A stretch of DNA of 64,000 nucleotides from Gnetum montanum (Eukaryota > Streptophyta > Gnetopsida > Gnetales > Gnetaceae), in assembly GCA_015680685.1 (NCBI GenBank), contig MNCI01024142.1, positions 20,948 to 84,947 of the forward strand. The letters are read 5' to 3'. A program made the position numbers and the translations under genes. Shown here in pieces: positions 46,610 through 58,997 of this stretch. The notes under the pieces were generated by a model. That model worked only from the letters and a program-made list of their open reading frames with translations, had not been told where the DNA came from and did not search any database. The stretch's first letter is position 1. Each line of letters begins with the position of its first letter.

Positions 46610-49600
46610 AAATGAAAACTCATCCTCAAGTTCCTTTACAAAATTGGGAAGGTATGGGATTATTGACTAACTCTTGACATATCAAATTGACATAACAAAA
46701 CTGAGTGCCTAAGTGTACAAATCAACAAATTACAAAAATTGTGGTGTTCATGACACAAAATTACACAGCTTGACATGACTACACAAAACTAAATAACACA
46801 TCCTTTGATGGCATGAAGATGGTGGAGAAAATCAAATAGTCCCAAGCAGTGGTGGTCCTAAGGTTCTAAAGGACCTTCGCTGGCTTCGAGTACGTGCAAT
46901 AGCTAAGGTAGCTGTGGCTATCCTACTATGAATGCAACCTCCAGTGGAAGGTGAAAGGCATCTAGTAATGCCTTCATCTTCTCCTCCTTACTCTAGGGAT
47001 CATTCATAGTCCACACAACATCACCAATGTGGGACCTGGAATGGGAACATACCACAAATAGGGCATTACCAACAACATCTCTTTCACATTAATAAACGAG
47101 GTAATAAACTATTTATGTTCGATATCAAATGTCTTGATTACATTCTATAGCTCCTAGTAGTCATTCATTCTCTTAGACAAGTTCTTGATAGTTGATTATT
47201 GATCAGTGAATTGTGCCTTCAGAACTTTGAGTTTAATATTTTCCACTATGAACTTTTTCTTGGAGGCTTTGTGATGCTTGAACTCAACCTTGTACAACAA
47301 GTACAATCTAGCCACCTATTTCTCGAGTTCTAACCACAATCATTCAGTAGTTAACATGCCTAGATTCACATAATGAAGATTGGCAAGCTCCATGTATTTC
47401 ATCATCTCCTCAATTTGCAACTCCTTCATGTGGATTTCCGCTTTATTGTAGACATCTATCCCATCAATGATGGGTTTCCACAATTCTTTTTCTTGCTAGA
47501 GTTGTTGAAGGGTGTTATTCATTTTTTCCTTCACCAATTGGATGTGGTTTTCATTTACTTTCTTTTATAGATTGACTTGTTCTTTGTAATGGTTCTTGAC
47601 TCTCTCAAATTTGAGAGTCTCCAATTTCCAAGCAGCTACCTCAATTGTAGTTTTCTGGAAAAGGGTGCAAACCTCCTCCTTGGAGAGATTTTCATTTACT
47701 ACTATTAAATCTCCTTGGTTCTATGTTTTCTCTGGCCAATTACTCCAATTTTTGATGGATGAAGTTTGTTAATTATTATTTATGTGCATCAACATTCCAC
47801 AGGTGATGGTTCTATACTATCAACAGTACATTCTCTTGGTGGGCTTGATCCAAGGCCTTATGAATCTTGTGTTGTGTGGCCTCTACCAAGGATTGGTAGA
47901 ATATTTTTATTTCCATTGCCCCCTCAACCCCTTTTAGTTTAGTGTGAAGCTATTTCATAACTTCATCTCTTGTCAATCTCAGGTTGAGAAATGCAAGGTC
48001 AGCAATCTAGGCTCTTAATTCAACAACTTCAATAGCTAAGAGTTTGTTCAGCTGCTTGGCTATTTCAAGTTGCCCCTCCAAGATGATGTTTTTACCCCTT
48101 GCCTCAAACAGCTTCAACTAGGTCGCAGTAATATTATTTGAAAGGTTAAAGACATCTAGAAGCAGTCGCTCAATTCCCACCAATTAGTGGAATAGTTCTT
48201 CATGTCATGTTGGATTCATTCTGCTACTTGTGGTTCCTACAAACATTTGCACATCTTTGAGTGTAGTGATGTCTAGTGTAAATGTTGTAGGTGCATTGAT
48301 CATTTTAGTAATTTGGTTAGTAACCACTTTTGCTGCAGCCTCCCATCCTTGGTGCTACATCAGCAATATTGTTGCCCCCTCACCCTCCTCAAAGCACACT
48401 GAGAAGGTCATGACGTTTCTAGAGATTTCTAGGAGTGACTATTGTTCTACAAGAGATACTGTAACCTCTTTGGTGCTCAGATTCAACCTTGTGGGCAACT
48501 ATGTTATTTGGGCTAAGAATATAGATCCACCTCCACCCATCAAGCTAATTGTTTAGGCCACCTCATTGAGGTGACTCATTGCTGGTTTGTACATGGATGG
48601 GTCCCTACCAGTCATGCTTACTCGTTGCTCTTGTTCATTCAAGAGCCATTCTTAGTATTCATGTAATCATTGGATGGTTTCAATGATGTCTAGCATAGTT
48701 GTTTGAGTCTTAAGTGGAGGTGGTGGTTACTACTTCTCTTCTTGGATAATCATTGCAAGTGTCTTATCTTTCATCATTCCTGCCTAGTTGGTGGCTAGAA
48801 CATGCATGATAACATCATTAGTGTAACAAGCTATTCCTTCCCTCTGATAGAGTTTCCTGATTAGGCATGAGAAGGGGAGTGCCTTCCTTCCACATTCATT
48901 TTCTTTAAATAGCTTCTCCATCTTTAGATATATTAGCTTTGGAAGGTTGATGAGGAATCTACCACTCATAACGGTGCATGCTCATGTAGAGAAGGCCGTG
49001 ATTTTGCTTAGCCTCACCATGGGATTGAGGTAAAAGGACAAAATCTTATAGTGGATTCTGTCTTCTGATGTGAGAACGTCAAACTCCTCGTGGTGGACAC
49101 CATAGCATTATTGCACCCATTCTTTCTTGATGCTTGGATCTACCTACATTAGGATCTTAGCAAGACTTGTCTCTATCTATAGTAACTCGAGCACTTCAAC
49201 AGTTACCTACACAAAGTAGGACATTGAGATGTCCTTGATTTTTACTATTGATCAAGGCTACCTATTGTTCTAAAACAAAAATGTCTCTCCCATGTACCAC
49301 TTCTTGGTGGAAGTGATGACTAGCCACATGGGAGAGGCCTTCAGTTGATCCTACACTTCTTTTGGTGCTTACTCCAAGAAAAATCCAAAGTTTAACTCCT
49401 AGACCATTTTTTTCTAGACCTCTTATGATTTGATCTGATTTAGACAAGCTTTTGTCAAGGTCACCTCAAGATTTACTACTTATACTAGTGCATTATCTCA
49501 ATGCAAGTGTTCTATTGCTTCTATTGGTTCAAGAAACTATTGAATAGATTCCACCTCGACCTCTTCCCTAAGAGGACCTATCGCGTGGGTTGCAAACAAT

Positions 49601-49698
49601 TCTTCTTGGGCCTATTATTGGCCCCTTCCTATTCTAGGTTGTTTCTCACTTGGTTGAGATAATCCTACTTGCTACATGCGCTTTTCTTTTGGTGACAT
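46610..49698 (-). pseudogene. Element E ORF3
   Basis: The ATG at 49698 abuts the splice acceptor (GTGATCATAG). The plant-transposon-type domain lies at ~49340-48780, ending SGRFLINLPKLIYLKMEK followed by KALPFSCLIRKLYQ. The rest, to ~46830, is coiled-coil-like and colinear with C and A. The terminal part to the polypurine tract is low-complexity. Stops are abundant. Function unknown; no membrane segments seen. Confidence 0.78.
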
Positions 49699-49978
49699 CT
49701 ATGATCACAACACATCCATGGATTAGTAGATATAATGTGTAATTTTAAAGTTTTGAATACCTTCTCTTGTTAGTTAGTTACACTTTGGCTAAGGTTGGAC
49801 CATGGTAGAGTAATTATTTATTGTAAATATCACCAAAGCTTGTTGCAAAGGTTTAACTCTTGTAATTTGGTGTTTAATAGTTGATTTTTTAGTTAAACCT
49901 TTGTGGGAGTTAGAAAAAATGGCAAAAAATTTTCTGTCAATAATGGCACATTTGTGGCCCCCACAATGAAGAGCTTAC
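49699..49978 (-). other. Element E intron preceding ORF3
   Basis: Minus-strand donor TAAAG|GTAAGCTC (GT at 49978-49977), a near-perfect plant consensus, and acceptor GATCATAG (AG at 49700-49699) touching the ORF3 ATG. 280 bp. Confidence 0.7.
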
Positions 49979-50118
49979 CTTTAGTAGCTACAGGGTTGAA
50001 GAATGAAGTGATTTTGGATAAATGATTAGGAGGTTATGGGCTTTGGAAGGTTCTAGTCTGAAATTTTGAAAAACTCCCTTTGTGTTTGTGAGAAAATATA
50101 AAATTTTCCAAGTGGGTT

Positions 50119-50215
50119 ATGCATATATATAGAATTTTTCCTTTACATTGACAAAGCCTTGTATACGGCTTTGCTCCATTAACGAGGCCCCATATACAAA
50201 GCCCACAGGAAAAAT
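50119..50215 (-). promoter_or_regulatory. Element E internal U3-like promoter block
   Basis: Minus strand: GGGCTTTGTATATGGGGCC, TCGTTAATGG, GCCGTATACAAGGC and TTGTCAATGTAAAGG, then TATATATA at 50131-50124. Equivalent to A 5411-5502 and C 34865-34975, with CpGs partly lost. Confidence 0.62.
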
Positions 50216-51740
50216 TTTGAAACTTAAATATCTTTAAAAATGCAAGGAATTTTTCAATGAAATTAGGATCCATTAAGTTCGAGAAAAGCCAAGAATATGA
50301 GGAAATCATTGAAGAGGATCCCTAAAAGCTCAAAAATTGAAAAATTTGACAGAGAATTCATTTATTGAACAAAATATGTAAAGGAGCACATGGTTTGATG
50401 TAGAAGATGAATGTATGAAAGATTCTTATTGCAAGAATGCCTAAGGATAAGGTGATTAACAAACCCAACCAAGGGATATGTAAGTGGATCCTCCCCATAG
50501 CAGACACATGCCTTGTTTGCCCTTGCATAACCTCAACCTAAGGAGTCCATGGGCTCTTTAAGTGATTAATGGTTGATGGAAGTTAAGGATCAAAACCCAG
50601 ATGATTCTACCTAAGAATTCAAATACGTCAAACTAACACACAAAATCAAGAACATGGACTTCGGTAGTGAGGTGAGTTACGATTAGTAGAGACATATGAT
50701 GGAGAAGATGGAATGGAACTTTGAATTAAGGTCATAAGAAGTCCCTTATAGAAATTATGTTTAAAAATGGCTTGAGAAGATCCATCCTTAGTCCAAACCA
50801 AAACCAACCTCTTTCAGTGACTTTGCATTATCACTCCAAGATTAATCCACCCCCTTGAGACACAAGACTATTCCCACAGAACAACCACCATTCCATAAAT
50901 AGAGAGAAAGAGAAATAGAAAGTGAGAGAGGGCCTTAGTTAGAGGGGATATTCAAGCATAGGTAACATGTCTTTCTAGTTCCATAACCAGTACTTATAGC
51001 CTGTTTATTTGTCTAAGGGGTGTGCTTTGAATTTCCATCATTTTTTTTGTTTATTTGTTTTTTTTATTTTTTTTATTTTTTGGATGAAAACAACACCATG
51101 CAAAGATGCTATTTGACTTCCTTTTATTGGTGAATAGGAAATGGTAAGAAGTCTAAGAAAATACTTAAGGACTTAAGTAAGTAGAAGAATACAAAGAGTA
51201 TTGAGTCCCCTTGAAGTCACACCCTATACAAACCTTTAAATCCTTCTCAATTCCAAAAACTACCAAGGTCACTAATTTATTAAAAGTTGATTTAATGAAA
51301 GGGACCTAAAACTCCAAAAACAAGGAAAACCATAGAGTTTGTGAATAGGTGGATGTTGTGGACTCACTGCCTGTTCCATGAAAAAGAAACCATGACTAAG
51401 CCATCGATACAAAAATTCAAAAATTGAAACCATACATTAGCAAACAAAAAATTAAACATAAACCACCATTAGTAGTAGCTACAGCATCACTATTTCCAAT
51501 TGGCATAAAGCACGTTTATTAGTAAAAATTTGAAAAGCATACTCAAACAAAATAAAGTAAAATATATAAGAAAGTGTAAAAATATTCAAGAAAGATTCAA
51601 ATGTACCAATAATGAAGTAAAACAAAAAATTTTGTAAAAATAGGAAAAATTTAAAAACCAAAAGTTGTAAAACAAAAACTTGCAAAATAAAACATGGAAA
51701 ACAAAAAAAAAAAGAAAACCTAAGGAGCCATATGGATTAT
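50216..51740 (-). other. Element E post-pol noncoding spacer
   Basis: No defensible gene. It contains the conserved A-rich tract (T-rich on the plus strand, 51040-51080) and blocks matching C 35000-36020. The small ORFs are chance. Confidence 0.65.
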
Positions 51741-53200
51741 TAGCATGAATGGCCATCTCCCCCATGACTGAGTTGGAAGGAAAAGATCCAAAAAATCAAG
51801 CATGGTTGTCCATTCATTGAGGTATTTGTTACACTAGCTTACTTGGGCTCATGGAAAATCTTTATTTGTTGGATGTTGACCAACTACATTTTATTTGGGC
51901 TCTTAGGTTTGTACATGGTCAAGGCCTCTTAAAAAAAGGTTTTGTTAATTATATAAAGTCCCTTCCACAACGTTTAGAACTTTTTTTTCTAGGGTACATG
52001 TGCGAGGTTCCAAAAGAGAACCTTATCTTTGAGTTGAAATTTCACTTTTCATATTCTAAGGTCATCTCATTATTTTTTAAATATCTTGTGCACTTCATTC
52101 AAAGATAGGGCTACTAATCAATTTTCATCTAGCACATTGATGTTAATCAGTCTTTCTTTTTGTTGATGTTAATCAATCTTTCTTTTTGTGCTAAACTTAG
52201 GTCAAGATTTAGTTCACAAGTTGTTGAGAGTGTATGAAGCTTAAATTGAATTAAGAGTGTTGGAAGTCTCCTGTACATTAACACATAGGGAGAGTAACCA
52301 ATAGAAAGTTTCCATGTTAAGTGGTAGGCCCAAAGAGCATCATTGAGTTTTATGCTCCAGTCTCTCCTATATTGGATAATAGTTCTTGTTAGACTCTTTG
52401 TGATATCTCAGTTAGTTACCTCTAGTTGACCGTTGGCTTGGGGTGATAGGGTGTTAATTTATGTTCAACCCTCAAGAGTTGCATCAAATATTGAAAAGTA
52501 GCACCTATAAAATTAGTTCCATTATTAAAAATTAGTGCACGTGGCATCCAAAACTTGTTTACAACATTTTGTTGTACAAATCGAGTAGTAGTGGATGATG
52601 TATAGTCAATGATGACTACGATTTTTGCCCATTTGGTGTAGTAGTCGACTACTACGATGATATATGCCTTTCCATTGAACATGGGTGTGATGGGACCATG
52701 AAGTTTATGCCCCATATGTTAAAGGGCTCTAGTGGTTGAATCCACTATTGAGGATCCTCCATTCATGCGATCATCCCACTATCTCATTAACAACATTCAC
52801 AAGATTAGACAAATTGGTGGACATCCCTGAAAATTGTAAGCCAATAGTATTTTGCCATCAGTATTTTTATTGTTGAGCATCTCCCTAACTAGTGGCCTTC
52901 GCAAGGGCCTTCATGAACATCCTAGAGAACACATAGTTGATCTGCATCAGGGACACACCAACAAACCAGGTCATTAGTGCTCACCTTCTAAAGGTGTTTG
53001 TTGATTTTCATGAAGTACTTTGCTCGATGAAGAAATTGTTATTTTTTTCTAAAGTCTAGATCTTATGGCATCTCCTAAGTGAGAAGGTAAGTGAGGATGC
53101 CATCATATCATTTTAATTCAAGGGCACTTAGTCATTTATTTCTCCTGTAAAGAGAAGTTCATCTAGAAATTAATCAGAGAGCAAACTATCATTCTCTTTA
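51741..53200 (-). pseudogene. pol: Element E integrase
   Basis: Minus strand. The zinc-binding segment is broken at ~53000-52850. The core 52715-52422 is open: GPITPMFNGKAYIIVVVDYYT (first-Asp region, starting within HKLHGPITPM), NKFWMPRALIFNNGTNFIGA, where the second catalytic Asp reads Asn, and LTPYHPKPTVN, where the NGQ-E motif is lost. The C-terminal part continues to ~51750. Changed catalytic residues show it is dead. Confidence 0.82.
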
Positions 53201-54455
53201 TTATCCCATCTTAACTAAGGGAGATGGTCAAAAACCACATTCTCAATTCCTTTCTGATCTACCATTGTGAAATCAATTTTTTACAAGATCATGAGCCACC
53301 GTATGATACGAGGGCTCATCATTGGCTTATTCATCATAAAGTGGATGGCACTGTGATCTATGTACACAAATACTTTATAACCAAGCACATAGTGTTTGAA
53401 CTTTTCTAGAGTGTACACCACTACCATCAGTTCTTTTTTAGTTGTGGTGTAATTCAATTGTGCAGCCATAATGCTTTGGCTTGTGTAGTGGATGTAATAT
53501 GGACGTTTCTTATCATCCAACTACGTAAGCATGGCTCCCAAGGCATAAGTAGATGCATCTATCATTATATAAAATGGCCTAGACCAATCTACTATCCATG
53601 GAATCAGAGTTTCTATGAGTCTTTCTTTTAATAGTTGGAATCCATGTTCACACTTCTTGGTCCAAATGAATGGAGTATCTTTCTTTGTAAGCTCAACTAA
53701 TGGCTTTGCAATCTTAAAAAAATTCTCTATAAACTTCTGGTATTATCTAGTGTGTCCAAGAAATGATCGAATGTCTTTGATTGTCTCTAGTTGGCATGTG
53801 ATTCCTTGGATGACCCTATCTTTTCTAGGTCTACCTCAATCCCTTTTTACAAAATTCGGTGCCCTTTTTTGCCAATTAAGCCTAGGGTTTGTTTCAACAC
53901 ATCTTTTCAGTACCTACTCAAGGTGATCCAAGGCTTGCTCAAATATGGCCCCATAGGTAGAGAAGTCATCCATAAATACTTTTACCCTGCTACCAATCTA
54001 CTGTTAAAAAATACTAAGGACTAGGTGTTGAAATGTTGCAAGGACATTGCACAAACCGAATGACATCTTGAAATATGCCAAAGTCCCTCAAGGACTTGTA
54101 AATGTTGTCTTGGCCTAATCTTCTAGCACAACTTGGATTTGGTTATAGCCACTATAACCATCCAAGAAGTTATAATAGTAATGCCTAGATATGGTGTTCA
54201 ACACTTGGTTCACAAATGACAATGAGAAATGATCTTTAAATGTTTCCATATTCAATAGCCTAAAGTTGATGTAGACCTACCACTTGTCACCTTTCTTTGG
54301 TAGAATTACGAGTGGACTAACCCACTCACTATCTTCAATGGGATAGATGATCCCTACCTTGAGGAGTTTTTCAAGTTCCCTCTCTAATGATCTACTTCAA
54401 TTTGGAATTCAGCCACCTCTACAGTTGCCTTCTTGGCTTCATGATCGGGTCAATG
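53201..54455 (-). pseudogene. pol: Element E RT and RNase H
   Basis: Minus strand. The RT catalytic FMDD is at 53976-53965, with MSFGLCNVLATFQ-like and CVDFRxLNxA-like regions upstream, frame-broken. RNase H is at 53560-53281: KRPYYIHYTSQSIMAAQLNY, TKKELMVVVYTLEKFKHYV and IDHSAIHFMMNK. Truncated at its N-terminal side by the contig join at 54456. Confidence 0.84.
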
Positions 54456-54456
54456 N

Positions 54457-54585
54457 GTAGTAGCCATAAAAAAAGAGGGCACCTAGTGGCTGACAGTTGA
54501 CTTTGATAGTAGCACACTATGCATGGAGCCTATTAAGAGCCTAACATGTGCTCATGTCAAAGGCATGGATGAACTTGAGCAAGTT
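54457..54585 (+). pseudogene. pol: Inverted contig piece: protease-RT linker in wrong orientation
   Basis: Between single Ns at 54456 and 54586, this 129-bp piece reads on the plus strand as the protease-RT linker, matching A 719-845 (GAGGGCACC-AGTGGCTGACAG, ACTATGCATGGAGCC and GCATGGATGAACTTGAGCAAGTT-like words). All of element E around it is on the minus strand. The piece is at the right position but reversed. Confidence 0.85.
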
Positions 54586-54586
54586 N

Positions 54587-55115
54587 CCAGATTTTCTACA
54601 TGCAATTGCACTTTTTATCGTTGTATGCAATGCATGGAACATGCTTCTTCTCCAGGAAATCTTAATTCATTCTGCTTGGAGATTTCCAAGGAGAGGTCTA
54701 TTATGCCCATTCATGCATTAATCGTGTTTAACCAAGCCCTTCCCATAATGATGGGGAAGTCACCTTTGTAGTTTTCTATTTTGATCACCAAAAATTTGGC
54801 AAGATAGGACCATCCACAAACTGTAGTCACAATGTCCTTCACTAATCCTAAAGGAGCAGTGATTGATTGGTTTGTCAATTCCAAAAAAATTTTACTCTAC
54901 TTGATAGGTGGTAGGTTCTAGGCCTTGTATATTTCATGGGAGATGAGATTGAAATTAGAATCAAAATCAAGAACGACCTTACATGGCTCATGTCTAGCAA
55001 TTTGTAAGTATATAAGAGTACTTCCTAGGTCAAATCTCTTTGTGGGAAGGTTTCCAACCTTGATCCAATCAGAAATAACATGAGTTAACATCATAGTGCA
55101 CATCTGAGATGACAT
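54587..55115 (-). pseudogene. pol: Element E aspartic protease
   Basis: Minus strand ORF 55115-54918: MLTHVISDWIKVGNLPT, then GSTLIYLQIARHEPCK and VVLDFDSNFNLISHEIYKA, where the DSG triad reads DFDS. The C-terminal part of the protease, with an MGRAW-type motif changed to MGKALV-like residues, continues to 54587 (IMPIHAL/LEISKERS words appear in antisense). Confidence 0.75.
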
Positions 55116-57557
55116 TTAGTTTGAAGGGCTCTCAAATGTATTTGAGGCAAAGGATGATGGTGCTAAAGATGTAGGGCAACCAGTTGCACTATGTTGTAAG
55201 GGTTTGGAAGGATTATTGGGTCAGAAAAATGGTCATTTCCTAGAGCAATTATCTAAACCACTCAGTTGGAAGGTCAATTGTAAATGTACAACCCTCATAG
55301 CATTTTGTTCTTGTGGCTATGGGGGAATTTCATCCTCCATGGAAGGAGCAAGAGATAACCAAGTTAAGGGTAGATAGATGTGTGTAGAAGGATGTGGATG
55401 GTGGTGCGAATGTGGGCTCTTCCCTCAAGTAGATGGTGAATGAGTTCAAGGGTACTCTGGAGGGTAATAGTGATACTAAAATGAGGCATGGCTAGCAGAA
55501 CTTCATGGAGAAACAGGTTGCTAAACATAGTACCTATATGGATTTGGTTGTCTATAATGGTACTGCTATCTTGGCAATGGCATTTTCCATGACTGTGGTT
55601 GCTGTCATTTTTGGTATTGCTCATATGGTTGTGGTGGAGCTCTACTTGGATAGCAAGCTTGTTTTTTATGGTGGAACTACCTTAGATTACCTTGATGGTA
55701 AGGTAATTATTTAAGTGTTTTCCTCCTTGCTAGTCATGGATTCAGCACGTACACCCAAAACTCTTGTAAGTGTGACACCAATGCATAACATCCCTTTGAA
55801 TGGTCATATGGACAAATGTCACACCCACCATCATCTTCAGAGTCTATCTTCACAACTTCTTCTACTACAATAGCTTTACCCTTACCTCTTTTGTACGCAT
55901 GTTCAGCTTCTTTCTGCCTCCTATAGTCATGCACACTATTCCACTCTTTGGATTCCTCAATAATCTTCATAGCAATTTAGAATTTCTCATCCAAAGAGTT
56001 CCATAGTTTATCAACCTTAGCTGAAATATCAAAAACAGATTTTTGGATGGGCAAGGTTTTCCTATTCACCACCTCATTGAGTGGTGACTCCTCCTCATCA
56101 TGGAATTGGACCTCCCTTTTCCTAATGGAAGGATCCCTATTATATTCTTCTACACTTTTCCTTATTCACAACTCACCTTCTTCTTTTTCTACCTACTCTA
56201 TCAACATTTGGATCTGATGAGCTCTTAGTTAGAAAAATCTCCCTTGGGCATAAACCCCAAGAGTTCTTTTGGTTTCTACTCTAAGCACATCTATAATGTG
56301 GTAGAGTTGTTTCCTCTAAGAATAATCATGGCTAGGGTATCACTATAAAAGAGAATAATACCTACCCATGGTAGCATCCAAGGGTTCATGTGTTCCCTAT
56401 TTCTAGCCTTGGATTTGCCTTCTTAGATTAGAGACTCTCGAGTACATCTAGTATTTGTCATTGAATAGCTCAAGCATTGCACTCCATCAATAAATAAATT
56501 TTGGCTCCAAGGATCGATACCAGCTTTTAGCCTCTTTGATGAGTGTCCTAGGGAATAGCTTCAATTTTTTCCAATTATTTTCAATTTTTTGGAACGTGCA
56601 AGCATCATGAAAGGCTTGTAGATGCTTTTGCATATTAGAGTTATATCACCCCTCAAATCTTGGGATATTATTCATGTCTAAGCATTTAATTCAACTATCT
56701 TTCACATGCCTAGTTGGGATCTTAACTACCTCTATAATGTTAGTCATGCTTCAAGTTGCAAACAAAGGTTCATCATGATCATTGTGTCGATGATGCCAAT
56801 GATGGTTTTTGCCACCCCTTCATTCTTGGTGAGATCTATGATCATTGTTGTCTCACTGATCACCTTCATCATAATTATTTCTTCAGCAGCTTCTATCAGA
56901 ACAAGAAGATGAAGAGGAATGTTTGGAATTGGATGAAGAGGATGAAGAGGAAGATGGACTACCACCACCACTGCGGTATCTACCACCACCACTTCACTTC
57001 TTACGACCACGATCCTTAGATTCCCTATCATTGTGATGCTTGTCCAAGTCCCTACCTTAACAATCACCTTTTCCTAAACTTGGTTTGTTAATAGTAGACC
57101 ACAGGTTTAAGGCCACACCCTCATCACCAATAATAGGGGGTGGAGATTCATGTTAAGAACCCCCAAAGGGAGGATCCTCATTGTTAGTTTGGTTTTGCAG
57201 GAATAAGGAATTGGTGAAGTGTTTTCCCTTCGTAAACTCATGGTACTTCTCCTGGTGTTGATCTCTCCTGCATTGTGTTTCAATGGGATGGTAGTCCCGA
57301 GTTTCATAACCATTCACAACATATTCCTCTTAAAGATCCTAGATGCCTAATTTTGTAAGAGTTTGAAGTAGCATCACGGGCACAGATCGATCAGGAGGCA
57401 TTACAATATTGCCTTCCATGTCTCACCACCGTAGTTGTTCATCCTAATGTAAGATGAAGGTGAAGTCAAGTACATACTCATTTGGATGAGTATATACCAC
57501 CTTACATTATTATGGAATCAATAGTTTGACATCTTCATGCCTGTGAGAAGAGGACAT
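55116..57557 (-). pseudogene. gag: Element E gag
   Basis: ATG at 57557 (MSSSHRHEDV...). The N-terminal region has QDDNEDPPFGG-like and Arg/His/Asp-rich stretches (57310-56750). The capsid-like part spans ~56700-56200. The segment 55970-55734 is open and contains KRGKGKAIVVEEVV, an acidic run, and CDICPYDHSKGC (55823-55788), a C-x2-C-x3-H-x3-C element. A Tyr/Gly/Pro/His-rich tail leads into the protease. Confidence 0.75.
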
Positions 57558-57686
57558 CTTGCAAACAAATAAAATATTAGTGTGCTTTTGTAATTATATA
57601 ATTTAAGAATGATGTCAACCTTGGGGTTTGTCCAATGATATTAATAATGCTCACTAATCCTAAATAGCACATGTTTCAACAAAAAG
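57558..57686 (-). other. Element E leader
   Basis: Untranslated leader between PBS and gag, AT-rich, colinear with C 42295-42427. Confidence 0.7.
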
Positions 57687-57706
57687 AGTCCTCAAAAATG
57701 GTGCCA
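57687..57706 (-). promoter_or_regulatory. Element E primer-binding site
   Basis: Minus strand TGGCACCATTTTTGAGGACT, a decayed TGGCGCCGTTG-CGGGGAC-type site one base inside the LTR. Confidence 0.75.
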
Positions 57707-57707
57707 G

Positions 57708-58627
57708 TGCTAAGTGGTGAAGGTACCCCTATGCTTAACCATACAAATCACGAAGCATTCACACATGATCCAATCGAATTCTGTGGACTCTATAGTTTCT
57801 AGTGCACTAGGTCTCTAGGAAGTGAACCTCACCCTAAATGTTGTTCGTTGTCTTCTTAATTACACTTGTGATGTAAAAAGGTAATGGTTAAGTGTAATCA
57901 AGGTATATGATTTTTATTGTTTTATGTTTTATGTTCTTTGTCACTTAAACAAAGAGATGAAGTATTTTAATCACTAATTTAATTCAACTACTTTACTAGT
58001 CTCTAACTAGTCCTAACATAAGCATCTAATCCCACTTTTTGTACACATCTTGAACCCACATATCCACTGTTGGGTTACCAAGGTGCATCAAGTAATAATG
58101 CTATTGGAATTACCAAGCAAATACGTGTTTATGCTCGAAGCGTTCATACTTATGTACTTAATCAATTTAGCTTAATTAATTAAGTAATTGCTTAAAGTCT
58201 AATTTAGCTTAATTAGCAAAATAATTAATGAAAAAAATAAATCATTAATCTATTCTAAGTGTGACAAGGTTTGATTAAAAGGCTCATCTTTATTACCACA
58301 CACATTGGTGTGGTTCAGGTACAACACTACTCAAATAAAAATCCATACACTTTCTACCTTCTGCTATAGGCACTTAAAGAAATATTCTAACTTTCAAATG
58401 AAAAAACTACAAGAGCTCTACTACTACTATGACTTTATGCCCATAAACATAGCTATGAACTCATATTTATAGTTTTTATTATAAGACTACATCAACGTGG
58501 CCCCATAGATGTACCAAACGCTACATCAATGAACAAGGCCCCTTCAACAAGGCTACATCAACGGGGGCCCCATCGATGAGGCCGCGTCAACGGGGGCCCA
58601 TTAATGCGACACTTTGATGCTTATTCA
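57708..58627 (-). repeat. Element E 5' LTR
   Basis: 920 bp. The left end is mutated to TGCTAAGTGG (family TGATGAGTGG) and the right end to GCTTATTCA (family CTCATCA). TATTTATA is at 58464-58471, followed by U3 words such as CAACGGGGGCCC repeated near 58560 and 58590. Confidence 0.83.
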
Positions 58628-58992
58628 TGTGACTGTCTATGGTTATGCCTAACCATGGCCATTTGATCAAGCCAATCATACACTTTGAGTACACTGATTG
58701 TTATTATTTTGAATGGTTGAACCATGGCCATGGGGCTTTGGTTACTTATGCTTTCATTAAGGCCTAATTATTTAGTAGTGTAACAAATTTGTGTGCCATG
58801 TTATGATGTAACATGTGATAGAAAATAAAAACATGACTATTTGACCTCTTTTAATATTAGCCATGTCATGCCTCTAAAGTTACAGTAATACACAATCAAG
58901 TTGTTGATATATAAGTCCTAACTAATATTATACACTATTTTTCACTATATGTAAAGTATCCAATTTCAGCTGAGAAAGAGAAATTCTAGGGG
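58628..58992. other. Flanking DNA without recognised features
   Basis: 365 bp between element E and the solo LTR. AT-rich, no ORF or repeat recognised. Confidence 0.5.
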
Positions 58993-58997
58993 AATCA
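58993..58997 (+). repeat. Target-site duplication of solo LTR, left copy
   Basis: AATCA, identical to 62036-62040. Confidence 0.88.

Larger units (their letters stand above)
45648..58627 (-). mobile_element. Element E: full-length Athila-like element
   Basis: 13.0 kb from LTR to LTR on the minus strand: 5' LTR 57708-58627, PBS, gag, protease, RT-RNase H, integrase, spacer, internal promoter block, intron, ORF3, polypurine tract and 3' LTR 45648-46596. It is colinear with C throughout. Flanking pentamers are TGTAG (left) and TGTGA (right), not a convincing target duplication, perhaps because of mutation. Assembly joins at 54456 and 54586 enclose an inverted piece. Confidence 0.88.

Noticed and set aside
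45643-58632. TGTAG / TGTGA as target duplication of element E
   Set aside because: Only three of five bases agree and both LTR termini are mutated, so it cannot be asserted.
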